A stretch of DNA of 64,000 nt from an uncultured Allobosea sp. Its GTDB lineage: Bacteria > Pseudomonadota > Alphaproteobacteria > Rhizobiales > Beijerinckiaceae. The stretch's first letter is position 1, and each line of letters begins with the position of its first letter. Below are positions 47,694 to 56,443 of this stretch, one piece after another. The notes beneath the pieces are model-generated. The model ran no database searches. It had not been told where the DNA came from and was given only the letters and a program-made list of their open reading frames with translations. Where the stretch lies: the NCBI RefSeq assembly GCF_945957345.1, contig NZ_CAMFKW010000005.1:102172-166171 (forward strand), given 5' to 3'. Made by a program: the position numbers and the translations under genes.

Positions 47694-49187
47694 ATGGGCG
47701 GACTCTTGATCATAGGCGGCCGTGTCGTCGATCCTGAAAGCGGCCATGACGGCATCGCCGATGTCGCCATCGTTGACGGGAAGATCGTCGCGATAGGCTC
47801 CGATCTCGGCCAAGCCGAGCGCGTCATCGATGCGCGGGGGCTGATTGTCGCGCCTGGCTTCATCGACCTGCATGCCCATGGCCAGTCGATTCCCGCCGAC
47901 CGGATGCAGGCTTTCGACGGCGTGACCACCACGCTCGACCTGGAAGCCGGGGTGCTCCCCGTCGCGTCCTGGTATCGCCGGCAGGCGGAGCAGGGCCGCA
48001 TCCTGAATTACGGCGCCGCGACGAATTGGGCTTTCGCGCGGATCGGCGCGATGATCGGGATCAACGAGGAATCGTCGCTCGAAGCGTTCGGGCGCGCCAT
48101 GCGCGATCCACGCTGGATGGACAACATCTCTTCGCCCGCCGAGCAGCAGAACATCCTGGACCGCATCGCGGCCGGGCTCGACGAGGGCGGCATCGGCATC
48201 GGCATCCTGAACGCCTATGCACCTGGCGCGGGCGTGCAGGAGCTGACGGCATTGTGCCAGCTCGCGGCCGAGCGCGGCGTGCCGACCTTCACCCATATCG
48301 CCTACATGGCGAACACCGATCCGAAGAGCGCCGCGGAGGCCTATATCCGCCTCATCGGCTATGCCGGCGCAACCGGCGCGCATATGCACATCTGCCACTT
48401 CAACAGCTCCAGCAAGACCGATGTCGAGCGTTGTGCCCGGCTGATCAAGAAGGCGCAGGAACAGGGCCTGCCGATCACCGTCGAGGCCTATCCCTATGGC
48501 ACCGGCTCGACCGTGATCGCCGCCGCGTTCTTCAGCGATCCGGAGTTCGAAAGCCGCAACGATACGCGCTATCAGCAGATCCAGCTCGTCACGAGCGGGC
48601 GCCGGATCCAGGACCGCGAGGACCTGCTGTCGGCGCAATCGGAGGATCCTTCGCAGCTCGTTCTCTGGCATGTGCTCGATACCGAGAACAACGCCCGTCA
48701 CCGCGACATGCTCGACCTCTCCGTGATGTATCCCGGCGGCGCGATCGCATCGGATGCCATGCCTTGGTCGATGCCGGACGGATCGACTTATACCGGAGAT
48801 GCCTGGCCCCTGCCGGACGAGGCGACCTCGCATCCGCGCTCGTCGGGCACCTTCACGCGCTTCCTGCGCCATTGGGTGCGCGAGCGGCAGGCGATCGGGC
48901 TCCGCGAGGGCATCGCGAAATGCACGCTGATCCCGGCCGAGATCCTGGCCGCGAGCACCCCGGCGATGCGCGAGAAGGGCCGGCTCAAGGCGGGGGCAGA
49001 TGCAGATGTCGTCATCTTCGACCTGGACAGGCTGACCGATCGCGCCGAGTTCTCGGCGATGAACCGTCCGGCAGAAGGCGTGAAGCACCTTGTCGTCAGC
49101 GGCGAGCCGGTCATTACCGATGGGCTCATGAATGTCGCGGCCAGGCCGGGCCGGCCGGTGCGCCGCCCGTTCGGCGCGGCGGCTTGA
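47694..49187 (+). CDS. Amidohydrolase family protein, N-acyl-D-amino-acid deacylase-like
   Basis: 497 residues, cytosolic metal-dependent hydrolase of the urease superfamily. N-terminal GGLLIIGGRVVDPESG, metal motif HAHGQ (FIDLHAHGQSIPADRM), further metal histidines in THIAYMA and HMHICHFNSSS, and the catalytic Asp in IASDAMPWSM. The overall pattern is that of D-aminoacylase/D-glutamate deacylase proteins. GAGG site upstream. Followed four bases later by a CobW-type GTPase gene, probably its zinc chaperone. Substrate unknown; may feed the pathway that follows. Confidence 0.87.
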   Translation: MGGLLIIGGRVVDPESGHDGIADVAIVDGKIVAIGSDLGQAERVIDARGLIVAPGFIDLHAHGQSIPADRMQAFDGVTTTLDLEAGVLPVASWYRRQAEQGRILNYGAATNWAFARIGAMIGINEESSLEAFGRAMRDPRWMDNISSPAEQQNILDRIAAGLDEGGIGIGILNAYAPGAGVQELTALCQLAAERGVPTFTHIAYMANTDPKSAAEAYIRLIGYAGATGAHMHICHFNSSSKTDVERCARLIKKAQEQGLPITVEAYPYGTGSTVIAAAFFSDPEFESRNDTRYQQIQLVTSGRRIQDREDLLSAQSEDPSQLVLWHVLDTENNARHRDMLDLSVMYPGGAIASDAMPWSMPDGSTYTGDAWPLPDEATSHPRSSGTFTRFLRHWVRERQAIGLREGIAKCTLIPAEILAASTPAMREKGRLKAGADADVVIFDLDRLTDRAEFSAMNRPAEGVKHLVVSGEPVITDGLMNVAARPGRPVRRPFGAAA

Positions 49188-49191
49188 GGCC

Positions 49192-50148
49192 ATGCCGGTT
49201 CCGATCCTGCTGGTCACGGGCTTTCTCGGGGCCGGCAAGACGACGCTGGTCAATCATATCCTGCAGCAGGCAGACGGCCGCCGCATCGCGGCCGTCGTCA
49301 ATGATTTCGGCGCCATCAATATCGATGCGGAGCTGATCGCCGGCGCGGAGGATGGCGTCGTCAGCCTCGCCAATGGCTGCATCTGCTGCTCGCTGGAAGG
49401 CGACCTGCTGCGGACTCTCGCCAATCTCCTGAGGCGGACGCCGCGGCCGGAAGCCATCGTGATCGAGACCAGCGGCGTCGCCGATCCCGAGGACATCATC
49501 CGCAACCTGATGGATCCGGTGATCTTGCGCGAGGCCCCATTGGAGACGGTGCTGTGCGTCGCCGATGCCGCATCGCCGGAGGCGGAACTCGGCGATCCCC
49601 TGCTGCTGAGCCAGTTGCGGGCTGCCGATCTCGTCGCTCTCAGCAAGGGCGATCTCGTCGATGAGCCGACCTTCGAGGCGCGCCGCAGCGCCCTGTCGCA
49701 GATCAATCGCAGGGCCGCCCTCATCGAGGCGACGGGTGGCGCTATCCCGCTCGACCTCGTCTTTCCCGAGGTCGGGATGTATCGCGAGCGGACGGCCCGC
49801 CCGAAGAGGCCGAGCATCGATCGTTTCGAGAGCTTCAACTGGACGTCCGAGGAGCCGATCTCGCTCGCCGGCTTCCAGCAGGCGATCGGCCGGCTCTCGT
49901 CGCGCCTCGTTCGTGCGAAAGGACTTCTTGAGACGATCGAGAAGCCGGGTTGCCGCTATCTCTTCCAGCTCGCGGGCGGCAAGGCCACATTGGTGCCGTT
50001 TGATCGAAACGATCCGGCGCAGGCCGGCACGCGCATCGTCTTCATCGCCGAGATCGACAAGATCACTCAATCGGAAATCGATGAGGCCATGAGCCGGACG
50101 GGACCAAAGAGCGGGCAGGCAGCGCGCGGCGGCCCCGCAGGTCTTTGA
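49192..50148 (+). CDS. CobW/COG0523-type G3E GTPase, putative metallochaperone
   Basis: 318 residues. Walker A GFLGAGKTTLVNHIL at the N-terminus, metal-binding CxCC motif in NGCICCSLEGDLL, the ETSGVADPEDI switch region and a C-terminal CobW_C domain (SRLVRAKGLLETIEKPG). G3E GTPases of this group insert zinc or other metals into target enzymes. It starts four bases after the amidohydrolase gene, making that enzyme the natural client. A longer in-frame ATG at 49132 overlaps the amidohydrolase and is unlikely. Confidence 0.92.
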   Translation: MPVPILLVTGFLGAGKTTLVNHILQQADGRRIAAVVNDFGAINIDAELIAGAEDGVVSLANGCICCSLEGDLLRTLANLLRRTPRPEAIVIETSGVADPEDIIRNLMDPVILREAPLETVLCVADAASPEAELGDPLLLSQLRAADLVALSKGDLVDEPTFEARRSALSQINRRAALIEATGGAIPLDLVFPEVGMYRERTARPKRPSIDRFESFNWTSEEPISLAGFQQAIGRLSSRLVRAKGLLETIEKPGCRYLFQLAGGKATLVPFDRNDPAQAGTRIVFIAEIDKITQSEIDEAMSRTGPKSGQAARGGPAGL

Positions 50149-50273
50149 GGCCGAGCATTGCGGTCTGCCGGCTTCTCACGGCGAGGCCGCCGAGGCGCCG
50201 GGCATCGCTGTCGGCCGATATATCTCTGGGCCGACAGGAACGCTGGCTTGGATGAAGCCGGCAGTCGAAGCGC

Positions 50274-51287
50274 TTACCGAACTGGCGGGGCGTATTGCAG
50301 GCCGCCCTTGGACCATAGATTATTGGCGCCACGCGGGATGCCCAGCGGGGAGGACGGCCCGAGATATTTCTCGTAGCTCTCGCCGTAATTGCCGACCTGC
50401 TTGACGATCCGATAGGCCCAGTCCTTGGTCAGCCCGAGGCCCTCGCCGAGATTGCCCTCGACGCCGAGGAAACGCTTGATCTCGGGATTGGCCGATTTCG
50501 CTTGCTCGTCGACATTGGCCGAGGTGAGGCCGAGCTCCTCGGCATTGACCATCGCGTAATGCGTCCAGCGGACGATATTGGCCCAGGCTTCGTCGCCACG
50601 GCGCACCGCCGGTCCGAGTGGCTCCTTAGAGATGAGCTCCGGCAGGATCACGAAATCCTGTCCGTTGGCGACCTTCAGGCGATAGGCGTAGAGCGCCGAT
50701 GCATCGGTGGTGAAGACGTCGCAGCGGCCGGTCTCGAAGGCCTTGATCGCCTCGTCGCCCGAGGCGAAGCTCACCGGCTCGTATTTCAGCCCGTTCTTCT
50801 GGAAGAAATCGGCGATGTTCAGTTCGGTCGTCGTGCCGCCCTGCACGCAGACCGTCGCGCCGCCCAGATCCTTCGCGGATTTGATCCCGAGCGACTTTTT
50901 GACCATCAGCGCCTGCCCGTCGAAATAGGTGATCGCCGAGAAGGACAGGCCGAGCGTCGTGTCGCGCGAGAGCGACCAGGTGGTCTGGCGCGAAAGCACG
51001 TCGACCTCGCCCGATTGCACGACCGCAAAGCGATCCTTCGGGTTGAGCGAGATGTATTTGACCTTCGTGGCATCGCCCAGGACCGTTGCGGCGACGGCGC
51101 GGCAGAGATCGACATCGAGCCCGCCCCATTGTCCCTGCGCATTCGGCAGCGAGAAACCGGGAACGCCGGGGCTCGTCCCGCAGATCAACTCGCCGCGTTC
51201 CTTGACCTTTTCCAGCGTGCCGGCCTGTGCAGACACGGCCGACGCCACGATCGCCGCTACTGCGAAAGCAGCATGGAATGCCTTCAT
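50274..51287 (-). CDS. Amino-acid ABC transporter substrate-binding protein, AapJ-like
   Basis: 337 residues. Signal peptide MKAFHAAFAVAAIVASAVSA-QA; then GTLEKVKERGELICGTSPGV, GFSLPNAQGQWGGLDVDLCR and LGPAVRRGDEAWANIVRWTH, the general L-amino-acid binding (AapJ) pattern. No permease or ATPase gene is next to it, so it must share a system encoded elsewhere. Divergent from the GST gene; the shared region has two operator-like sites also found before the lyase gene at 57371, so it is probably the uptake part of the same regulon. Confidence 0.92.
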   Translation of the reverse strand: MKAFHAAFAVAAIVASAVSAQAGTLEKVKERGELICGTSPGVPGFSLPNAQGQWGGLDVDLCRAVAATVLGDATKVKYISLNPKDRFAVVQSGEVDVLSRQTTWSLSRDTTLGLSFSAITYFDGQALMVKKSLGIKSAKDLGGATVCVQGGTTTELNIADFFQKNGLKYEPVSFASGDEAIKAFETGRCDVFTTDASALYAYRLKVANGQDFVILPELISKEPLGPAVRRGDEAWANIVRWTHYAMVNAEELGLTSANVDEQAKSANPEIKRFLGVEGNLGEGLGLTKDWAYRIVKQVGNYGESYEKYLGPSSPLGIPRGANNLWSKGGLQYAPPVR

Positions 51288-51310
51288 CGTTTCCTCCCGT
51301 TGATTTTTTT

Positions 51311-51335
51311 AAAAGGACATAAGACTAGCCTATTG
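51311..51335. promoter_or_regulatory. Operator-like site 1 (before amino-acid binding-protein gene)
   Basis: Read toward the gene (minus strand) it is CAATAGGCTAG followed by TCTTATGTCCTTTTAA; 20 of 27 positions, including TGTCCTTTTAA, are identical to the site before the lyase gene at 57275-57301. Core CTAG is the centre of an imperfect palindrome at 51318-51335. Confidence 0.6.
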
Positions 51336-51355
51336 ATGTTTGATGTGGTCGTCAA
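51327..51355 (-). promoter_or_regulatory. Candidate promoter of amino-acid binding-protein gene
   Basis: On the minus strand TTGACG (51355-51350), 17 bases, TAGGCT (51332-51327). The -10 box lies inside operator-like site 1, which suggests repression by the local regulator. Confidence 0.35.
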
Positions 51356-51480
51356 CAGCCGGCCTTCATTCGGCTTCGAAAGCCTGTCGCCGCGTCAGCG
51401 ATAGGATTTGAAGCAGCGGACCTGTGCTGATCATCGTCGACCTAATACGCCGTGGCGCTCGACACGTCCGCGGCAGGTTG

Positions 51481-51507
51481 TTATAGGCCATAAAACTGAA
51501 CTAATAG
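51481..51507. promoter_or_regulatory. Operator-like site 2 (before GST/CoA-transferase operon)
   Basis: Complement reads CTATTAGTTCAG then TTTTATGGCCTATAA, sharing AGT-TTATG-CCT with site 1, with a one-base gap. It overlaps a weak TTGTTA-N18-TAATAG promoter facing the operon that starts at 51538. Confidence 0.45.
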
Positions 51508-51537
51508 ATTTGTGCCGGTCGTGCGGGAGAAACTGAA

Positions 51538-52164
51538 ATGGGCGATATGACGCTTCACTGGTCGCCACGGTCCCCCTTCGTGCGGAAGGTGATGGTCGCC
51601 GCCCATGAACTGGGCCTCACCGATCGATTGACGCTGCGGCGCACGGTCGTCCAGATGACGAAACCGAACCCGGACCTGCTGCCCGACAATCCGCTGAGCA
51701 AGATCCCGACCTTGATCCTGGCCGATGGATCGGTGCTGATCGATTCCGGCCTGATCTGCGAATATCTCGATTCACTCGCCGGCGGCGGGATCATCATTCC
51801 CGCATCGGGGCCTGGGCGCTGGAACGAGCTCAGCAGGCACGCGCTCGCGACCGGACTTCTCGACGTGCTGATCCTCTGGCGTAACGAGCGCAACAAGCCG
51901 GCCGAGAAGCAGACGGCTGAATGGCTGTCGAGCTTCGCCACCAAGGCCGCCGCCGCACTGGCGCGTTTCGAGAACGAGGCCGGGCCGATCGCGCCGGGGC
52001 CGTTGCAGCTTTCGGGGATCGCACTCGGCTGCTGCCTGTCCTATCTCGATTTCCGCTTCACCGATCTCGATTGGCGGGCCAGCCAGCCGCGGCTTGCGCA
52101 ATGGCATGATGCCTTCCGCCAGCGCCCGTCGGCGATCGCCACGGAGGTCAGGGACGATGGCTGA
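51538..52164 (+). CDS. Glutathione S-transferase family protein
   Basis: 208 residues: N-terminal thioredoxin-like domain (LHWSPRSPFVRKVMVAAHEL, NPLSKIPTLILADGSVLIDS with the cis-Pro and the Ser that binds glutathione) and an all-helical C-terminal domain. The Ser in WSPRSPFVRK is a likely catalytic residue. First gene of a six-gene operon, overlapping the CoA-transferase gene by eight bases. Could be a maleylacetoacetate isomerase-like or glutathione-adduct step; not determinable. Confidence 0.88.
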   Translation: MGDMTLHWSPRSPFVRKVMVAAHELGLTDRLTLRRTVVQMTKPNPDLLPDNPLSKIPTLILADGSVLIDSGLICEYLDSLAGGGIIIPASGPGRWNELSRHALATGLLDVLILWRNERNKPAEKQTAEWLSSFATKAAAALARFENEAGPIAPGPLQLSGIALGCCLSYLDFRFTDLDWRASQPRLAQWHDAFRQRPSAIATEVRDDG

Positions 52165-53362
52165 AATCCGGCGCCAGGGCCCCTTGAGCCATGTCCGTGT
52201 CCTCGATCTCAGCCGGATCATGGCCGGTCCATGGGCAACCCAGATCCTGGCCGATCTCGGCGCCGATGTGATCAAGGTCGAGCGCCCGGAGGCCGGTGAC
52301 GACACCCGCGCCTGGGGGCCGCCCTACCTCAAGGACGAGGCCAGCAATCCGACCAGCGAAGCCGGCTACTATCTCTCGGTCAACCGCGGCAAGCGCTCGA
52401 TCACCGTCGATATCACCAGCGCGAGAGGGCAGGATATCATCCGCAAGCTGGCGGCCAAGAGCGATATCGTCGTCGAGAACTACAAGGTCGGCACGCTCAA
52501 GCGCTACGGGCTAGACTACGAGGCGCTGAAGGCGATCAATCCGCGGCTGATCTTCGCCTCGGTGACCGGCTTTGGCCAGAGCGGCCCGCGGAAATCGGCC
52601 GCGGCCTATGATTTCGCGATCCAGGCCATGGGCGGGCTGATGAGCGTGACCGGGGAGCGCGAGGGCATGCCGGGCGCCGGCCCGCAAAAGGTCGGCGTTC
52701 CCATCGTCGATATCATGACCGGCATGTACACGGCGGTCGGCGTGCTCGCCGCGCTGGTCCGGCGCAACGAGACCGGGCGGGGCGACAATATCGACCTCGC
52801 CATGCTGGACGTTCAGACCGGCTTCCTGGCCAACCAGGCGATGAACTGGCTGGTTTCCGGGCGCGCGCCGGTGCGCGGCGGCAACCGCCATCCCAACATC
52901 CAGCCGCAGGACGTCTTCCCCTGTGCAGACGGCTTCATCGTGCTGGCGGTCGGCAATGACGGCCAGTTCGCCAAGCTCTGCGAGGCCCTGGGCGAGCCGC
53001 AATGGGCGCGCGATCCGCGCTTCGCCACCAATCCAGCGCGGGTGACCAATCATGGCCTGCTCGATCCGTTGTTGCGCGCCGCCTTCGGTCGCTTCGATCG
53101 CGCTGCGCTCATTGCCACGCTCGATGGCGTCGGCGTGCCCTGCGCACCGATCAACACGGTGCCGGAAGTGTTCGACGATCCGCAGGTCAGGCATCGCGGC
53201 ATGCTGCGCAACTTGCCGCATCCGCTCGCCGGGACGGTTCCGCAGGTCGTGAGCCCCTTGAATTTCGAGAACGAGCCGCTCTCGTTCGATCGTCCGCCGC
53301 CCTTACTCGGGCAGCATACCGACGAGATCCTCCGCGATATCGGCCTGGCCGAGCAAGCCTGA
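52157..53362 (+). CDS. Class III (CaiB/BaiF) CoA-transferase
   Basis: 401 residues with RVLDLSRIMAGPWATQILAD, LGADVIKVERPEAGDDTRAW, NRGKRSITVD and catalytic Asp152 in AAYDFAIQAMGG. Would activate a carboxylic acid to its CoA thioester at the start of CoA-dependent breakdown. ATG 52157 chosen (GGAGG upstream); overlaps the GST stop by eight bases and the next gene by one, so tightly coupled. Paralogous to the transferase at 12800. Confidence 0.92.
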   Translation: MAEIRRQGPLSHVRVLDLSRIMAGPWATQILADLGADVIKVERPEAGDDTRAWGPPYLKDEASNPTSEAGYYLSVNRGKRSITVDITSARGQDIIRKLAAKSDIVVENYKVGTLKRYGLDYEALKAINPRLIFASVTGFGQSGPRKSAAAYDFAIQAMGGLMSVTGEREGMPGAGPQKVGVPIVDIMTGMYTAVGVLAALVRRNETGRGDNIDLAMLDVQTGFLANQAMNWLVSGRAPVRGGNRHPNIQPQDVFPCADGFIVLAVGNDGQFAKLCEALGEPQWARDPRFATNPARVTNHGLLDPLLRAAFGRFDRAALIATLDGVGVPCAPINTVPEVFDDPQVRHRGMLRNLPHPLAGTVPQVVSPLNFENEPLSFDRPPPLLGQHTDEILRDIGLAEQA

Positions 53363-53976
53363 TGGAACAGAGAATGGGGCGCCTCCACCTTCCGGCCGTC
53401 GATGAAATGACCGCCGATCAGCGCAAGGTCTATGACGAGGTCGTCTCCGGCCCGCGCGGGCGATTGGTTGGGCCGCTGCGCGCCGTGATCCACAGCCCGG
53501 AGCTCGCCACGCGCTGGTCTCGGCTCGGCGAGTTCCTGCGCTATTCGACGCTGTTGCCGGCCAGGCTCAACGAACTCGCCATCATCGTCGTCGGCCGCCA
53601 CTGGAACAGCCAGTTGGAATTCCACATCCATGCGGAAGCGGCGAAGGTCGCTGGCCTTGCTGCGGACTGCATCGAGGCTATCCGCCTGGGCCAGGCGCCG
53701 GTCTTCGCCGCGGATGAGGAGCGGGAGATCTATGAATATGCCCGCCTGCTCGTGCAGACGGGAACCGTGCCCGACGACGTGCATGAAGCGATCGTCGAGC
53801 GCTGGGGGCCGCGCGGCGCCGTCGAGCTGACCGGCGTGATCGGCTATTACACGATGGTGTCGATGACGCTGAACGCGCACGGAATTCCGCTTCCGGATGG
53901 AGCGGCGCCGCCTCTCCCCAAGTTGCAGGACGGGCCGACGCGTTTGCCGGCCGCCGAGGAAACGCGCCGTGACTGA
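53362..53976 (+). CDS. Carboxymuconolactone decarboxylase (AhpD-like) family protein
   Basis: 204 residues, helical CMD-fold protein. The conserved region ELAIIVVGRHWNSQLEFHIH-AEAAKVAGL corresponds to the CMD active site, with His/Glu residues but no CxxC pair, so an AhpD-type peroxidase role is unlikely. TGATG coupling with the CoA-transferase. May decarboxylate or isomerise a ring-opened intermediate; function not assigned. Confidence 0.87.
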   Translation: MEQRMGRLHLPAVDEMTADQRKVYDEVVSGPRGRLVGPLRAVIHSPELATRWSRLGEFLRYSTLLPARLNELAIIVVGRHWNSQLEFHIHAEAAKVAGLAADCIEAIRLGQAPVFAADEEREIYEYARLLVQTGTVPDDVHEAIVERWGPRGAVELTGVIGYYTMVSMTLNAHGIPLPDGAAPPLPKLQDGPTRLPAAEETRRD

Positions 53977-54844
53977 GACGGTTGACCCGAGATCGCATCG
54001 GGCCCCTCGTTGGACGTTGCCGGCCGGCGCCTGCGACTGCCACGCCCATGTCTTCGGCCCCTACGATTGCTTCCCGGTCTCGCATCCGATGCATTACGTC
54101 GCGCCGCTGGCTCCGGCCATGGCGCATCGCGACATGCTGGAGCGGATCGGCCTGACCCATGGTGTCCTCGTTCAACCCGGCGCCTATGGCGAGGACCCAT
54201 CGCCGATCCTCGATGCTTTGGCGCAAGCTGGTGGGCGCTTGCGTGGCATCGCCGCGGCGAGCGAACAGGTCCCGCAGGCCGATCTCGACACCTGGCACGC
54301 GGCAGGCATTCGCGGCCTGCGTTTCAATGACATGACGGTGCCCGGCGGCATCGGCCCGTTTCCCGGTTCGGTCGGCACGGACAATCTCGCGGCGATGGCT
54401 CCCGGCATGCGGGCGAGGGGCTGGCACGCGGAAATCTGGGCCGGAATCGACCGGCATGTCGCGAACCTGCCACTCTATCGCGCCAGCGGCCCCCCGATCG
54501 TGCTGGATCATATGGCCGGCTTGCAAATCGCGCGCGGACTGGACGACCCCTCGTTCAAGGCGATCCTCGATGCGCTCCGGGAGGGCTGGCTCTGGATCAA
54601 GCTTGTCCTGTGCCGCTGCTCGCAGGATTTTCCGGATTATGCCGATGCCCGGCCATTCCATGATGCGCTCATTGCCGCCAACCCCGAACGGGTGATCTGG
54701 GGCTCGGACTGGCCGCATCTGCGCCTCGCCGAGCGGGTGCCCGATATCGGGCATCTGCTCGATCTCTTCGCCGAATGGGTTCCGAATGAGACGCTGCGGC
54801 GCCAGATTCTCGTCGACAATCCCCGTAAGCTCTACGGGCTCTGA
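53969..54844 (+). CDS. Amidohydrolase (LigI/2-pyrone-4,6-dicarboxylate lactonase-like)
   Basis: 291 residues from GTG 53969, which overlaps the previous gene by eight bases. TIM-barrel amidohydrolase with CDCHAHVFGPYDCFP at the N-terminus (metal H-x-H), VLVQPGAYGEDPSPILDALA, IVLDHMAGLQIA and the C-terminal WGSDWPHLRL Asp, all as in LigI-type lactonases. Would hydrolyse a lactone or similar ring in the pathway. Substrate unknown. Confidence 0.88.
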   Translation: MTETVDPRSHRAPRWTLPAGACDCHAHVFGPYDCFPVSHPMHYVAPLAPAMAHRDMLERIGLTHGVLVQPGAYGEDPSPILDALAQAGGRLRGIAAASEQVPQADLDTWHAAGIRGLRFNDMTVPGGIGPFPGSVGTDNLAAMAPGMRARGWHAEIWAGIDRHVANLPLYRASGPPIVLDHMAGLQIARGLDDPSFKAILDALREGWLWIKLVLCRCSQDFPDYADARPFHDALIAANPERVIWGSDWPHLRLAERVPDIGHLLDLFAEWVPNETLRRQILVDNPRKLYGL

Positions 54845-54880
54845 TGCCGGCCGGAAGCCGCGTTCGATACGGAGTTTCAG

Positions 54881-55660
54881 ATGGCCAACGCTCTTGAATG
54901 CCTGACGGTCGAGGTCAGCGATTTCGTCGCGACGGTGACGATCGACCGCCCCCCGGTCAACGCGCAGAACCGCCTGTTCCGCGAGGAGATCGTCACCGTC
55001 TTCGATATGCTGAGCGACCGCGCCGACGTGCGGGCAATCGTGCTGACCGGCGCCGGAAAGACCTTTTCGGCCGGCGCCGATCTGAAGGAGCGGCCCGGCC
55101 TGGCGCAGGAGCCGGGCGCCTATCCCCGCCATAACCGCCTGGTGCGCGCCTCCTTCGACACTGTGATGGAATGTTCCAAGCCGGTCATCGCCGCAGTCAA
55201 TGGTGCGGCGATCGGCGCCGGCTGCGTGCTGGCCTTATGCTGCGACATCATCCTCGTGGCGGAGGAGGCCTTCTTCGCGATGACCGAGGTCGATGTCGGG
55301 CTGGCCGGCGGCGTCAGCCATGTCAGGCGCTTCTTCCGGGAATCCGATGCGCGGATGCTGATCTATACGGCGCGCCGGGTGCGCGGCGCCGAGCTTTACC
55401 GGATGGGCGTCGCCTCGGATTGCGTGCCGGCTGAGCGCCTGCTCGTGCTGGCGCAGGAGATCGCGCGCGAGATTGCCGCGAAAAGCCCATCGGCCGTCCA
55501 GGCCGCCAAGCGCTCCTTCAACGTCACCGAGGGTCTCGAACTGCGCGACGGCTATCGCTTCGAGCAGTCGCAGACCGTGGCGCTGGCATCCTCCGAGGAT
55601 ACCAGGGAGGCGCAGCGCGCCTTCGCCGAGAAGCGCAAGCCCGTCTTCGGAGGCCGCTAG
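54881..55660 (+). CDS. Enoyl-CoA hydratase/isomerase family protein 1
   Basis: 259 residues, crotonase fold. CoA/oxyanion-hole segments KTFSAGADLKE and NGAAIGAGCVLALCCDIILV are intact. The first catalytic Glu position is kept (MTEVDVGLAGGVSHV), but the second catalytic Glu of hydratases is replaced (ESDARMLIYTARR has Met there). So it may be an isomerase, hydrolase or lyase rather than a simple hydratase. Fifth gene of the operon, 36 bp after the LigI-like gene and directly followed by a second crotonase. Confidence 0.92.
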   Translation: MANALECLTVEVSDFVATVTIDRPPVNAQNRLFREEIVTVFDMLSDRADVRAIVLTGAGKTFSAGADLKERPGLAQEPGAYPRHNRLVRASFDTVMECSKPVIAAVNGAAIGAGCVLALCCDIILVAEEAFFAMTEVDVGLAGGVSHVRRFFRESDARMLIYTARRVRGAELYRMGVASDCVPAERLLVLAQEIAREIAAKSPSAVQAAKRSFNVTEGLELRDGYRFEQSQTVALASSEDTREAQRAFAEKRKPVFGGR

Positions 55661-56440
55661 ATGGGCACGGCCGACACCGTCGCAATCCACCGCGCTTCCG
55701 ATGGTGTCGCAGTCATCACGCTGAACCGCCCGGAGCGTCGCAACGCGCTCAATCTCGACATCAAGGCGCGCATCGCCGATGCGGTCCTGGCGCTCGAGGC
55801 CGACATCAACGTGCGCGTCATCGTCCTCACCGGCGCGGGCGGCTATTTCATCGCCGGCACGGATATCGCCGAGATGGAATTGATGAGCCCGGCCCAGCAT
55901 CAGGCGCTCGCGACCGACCGGATGTTCACGGTGCTGCGGCGCTGCCAGAAGATTCTGATCGCGGCGGTCGAGGGCTATGCATTGGGCGGTGGCTGCGAGA
56001 CGGCTCTGTGCTGCGACATGATCGTCGCCGGCGAGGGCGCCCGCTTCGGTCAGCCGGAAATCCGCGTCGGCATTATGCCCGGTGCCGGCGGCACCCAGCG
56101 CCTGCTGCGGGCCATCGGCAAGTACCGCACCATGAAGTTGGCCCTGACGGGCGAGCCGCTCACCGCGAGCGAAGTCTTCCAGGCCGGCTTGCTCTCGGAG
56201 ATCGTGCCTGATGGCAGCGCCCTCGACCGCGCTCTGGCCATCGCCCGGACCGTGGCCGCGATGCCGCCGCTCGCCGTCCAGGCGATCAAGGAGGTCGTGC
56301 AACTCGGGCAGGACGTGCCGCTGGAGACGGCGCTCGCGCTGGAGCGCAAGGCCTTCGTCCAGCTTTTCGACACGCAGGACCAAAAAGAGGGAATGCGTGC
56401 CTTTCTGGAGAAGCGTTCGCCGCAGTTCAAGGGAAGCTGA
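55661..56440 (+). CDS. Enoyl-CoA hydratase/isomerase family protein 2
   Basis: 259 residues, closer to classical hydratases: GYFIAGTDIAEMELMSPAQH, EGYALGGGCETALCCDMIVA, FGQPEIRVGIMPGAGGTQRL with the first catalytic Glu. At the second Glu position it has Lys (KYRTMKLALTGEPL). ATG immediately follows the stop of crotonase 1. Ends three bases before the convergent GntR gene. Likely acts with its neighbour on an enoyl- or aryl-acryloyl-CoA. Confidence 0.93.
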   Translation: MGTADTVAIHRASDGVAVITLNRPERRNALNLDIKARIADAVLALEADINVRVIVLTGAGGYFIAGTDIAEMELMSPAQHQALATDRMFTVLRRCQKILIAAVEGYALGGGCETALCCDMIVAGEGARFGQPEIRVGIMPGAGGTQRLLRAIGKYRTMKLALTGEPLTASEVFQAGLLSEIVPDGSALDRALAIARTVAAMPPLAVQAIKEVVQLGQDVPLETALALERKAFVQLFDTQDQKEGMRAFLEKRSPQFKGS

Positions 56441-56443
56441 TCG

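Noticed and set aside
53362..53976. AhpD-type peroxidase
   Set aside because: The CxxC redox pair needed for AhpD activity is missing.
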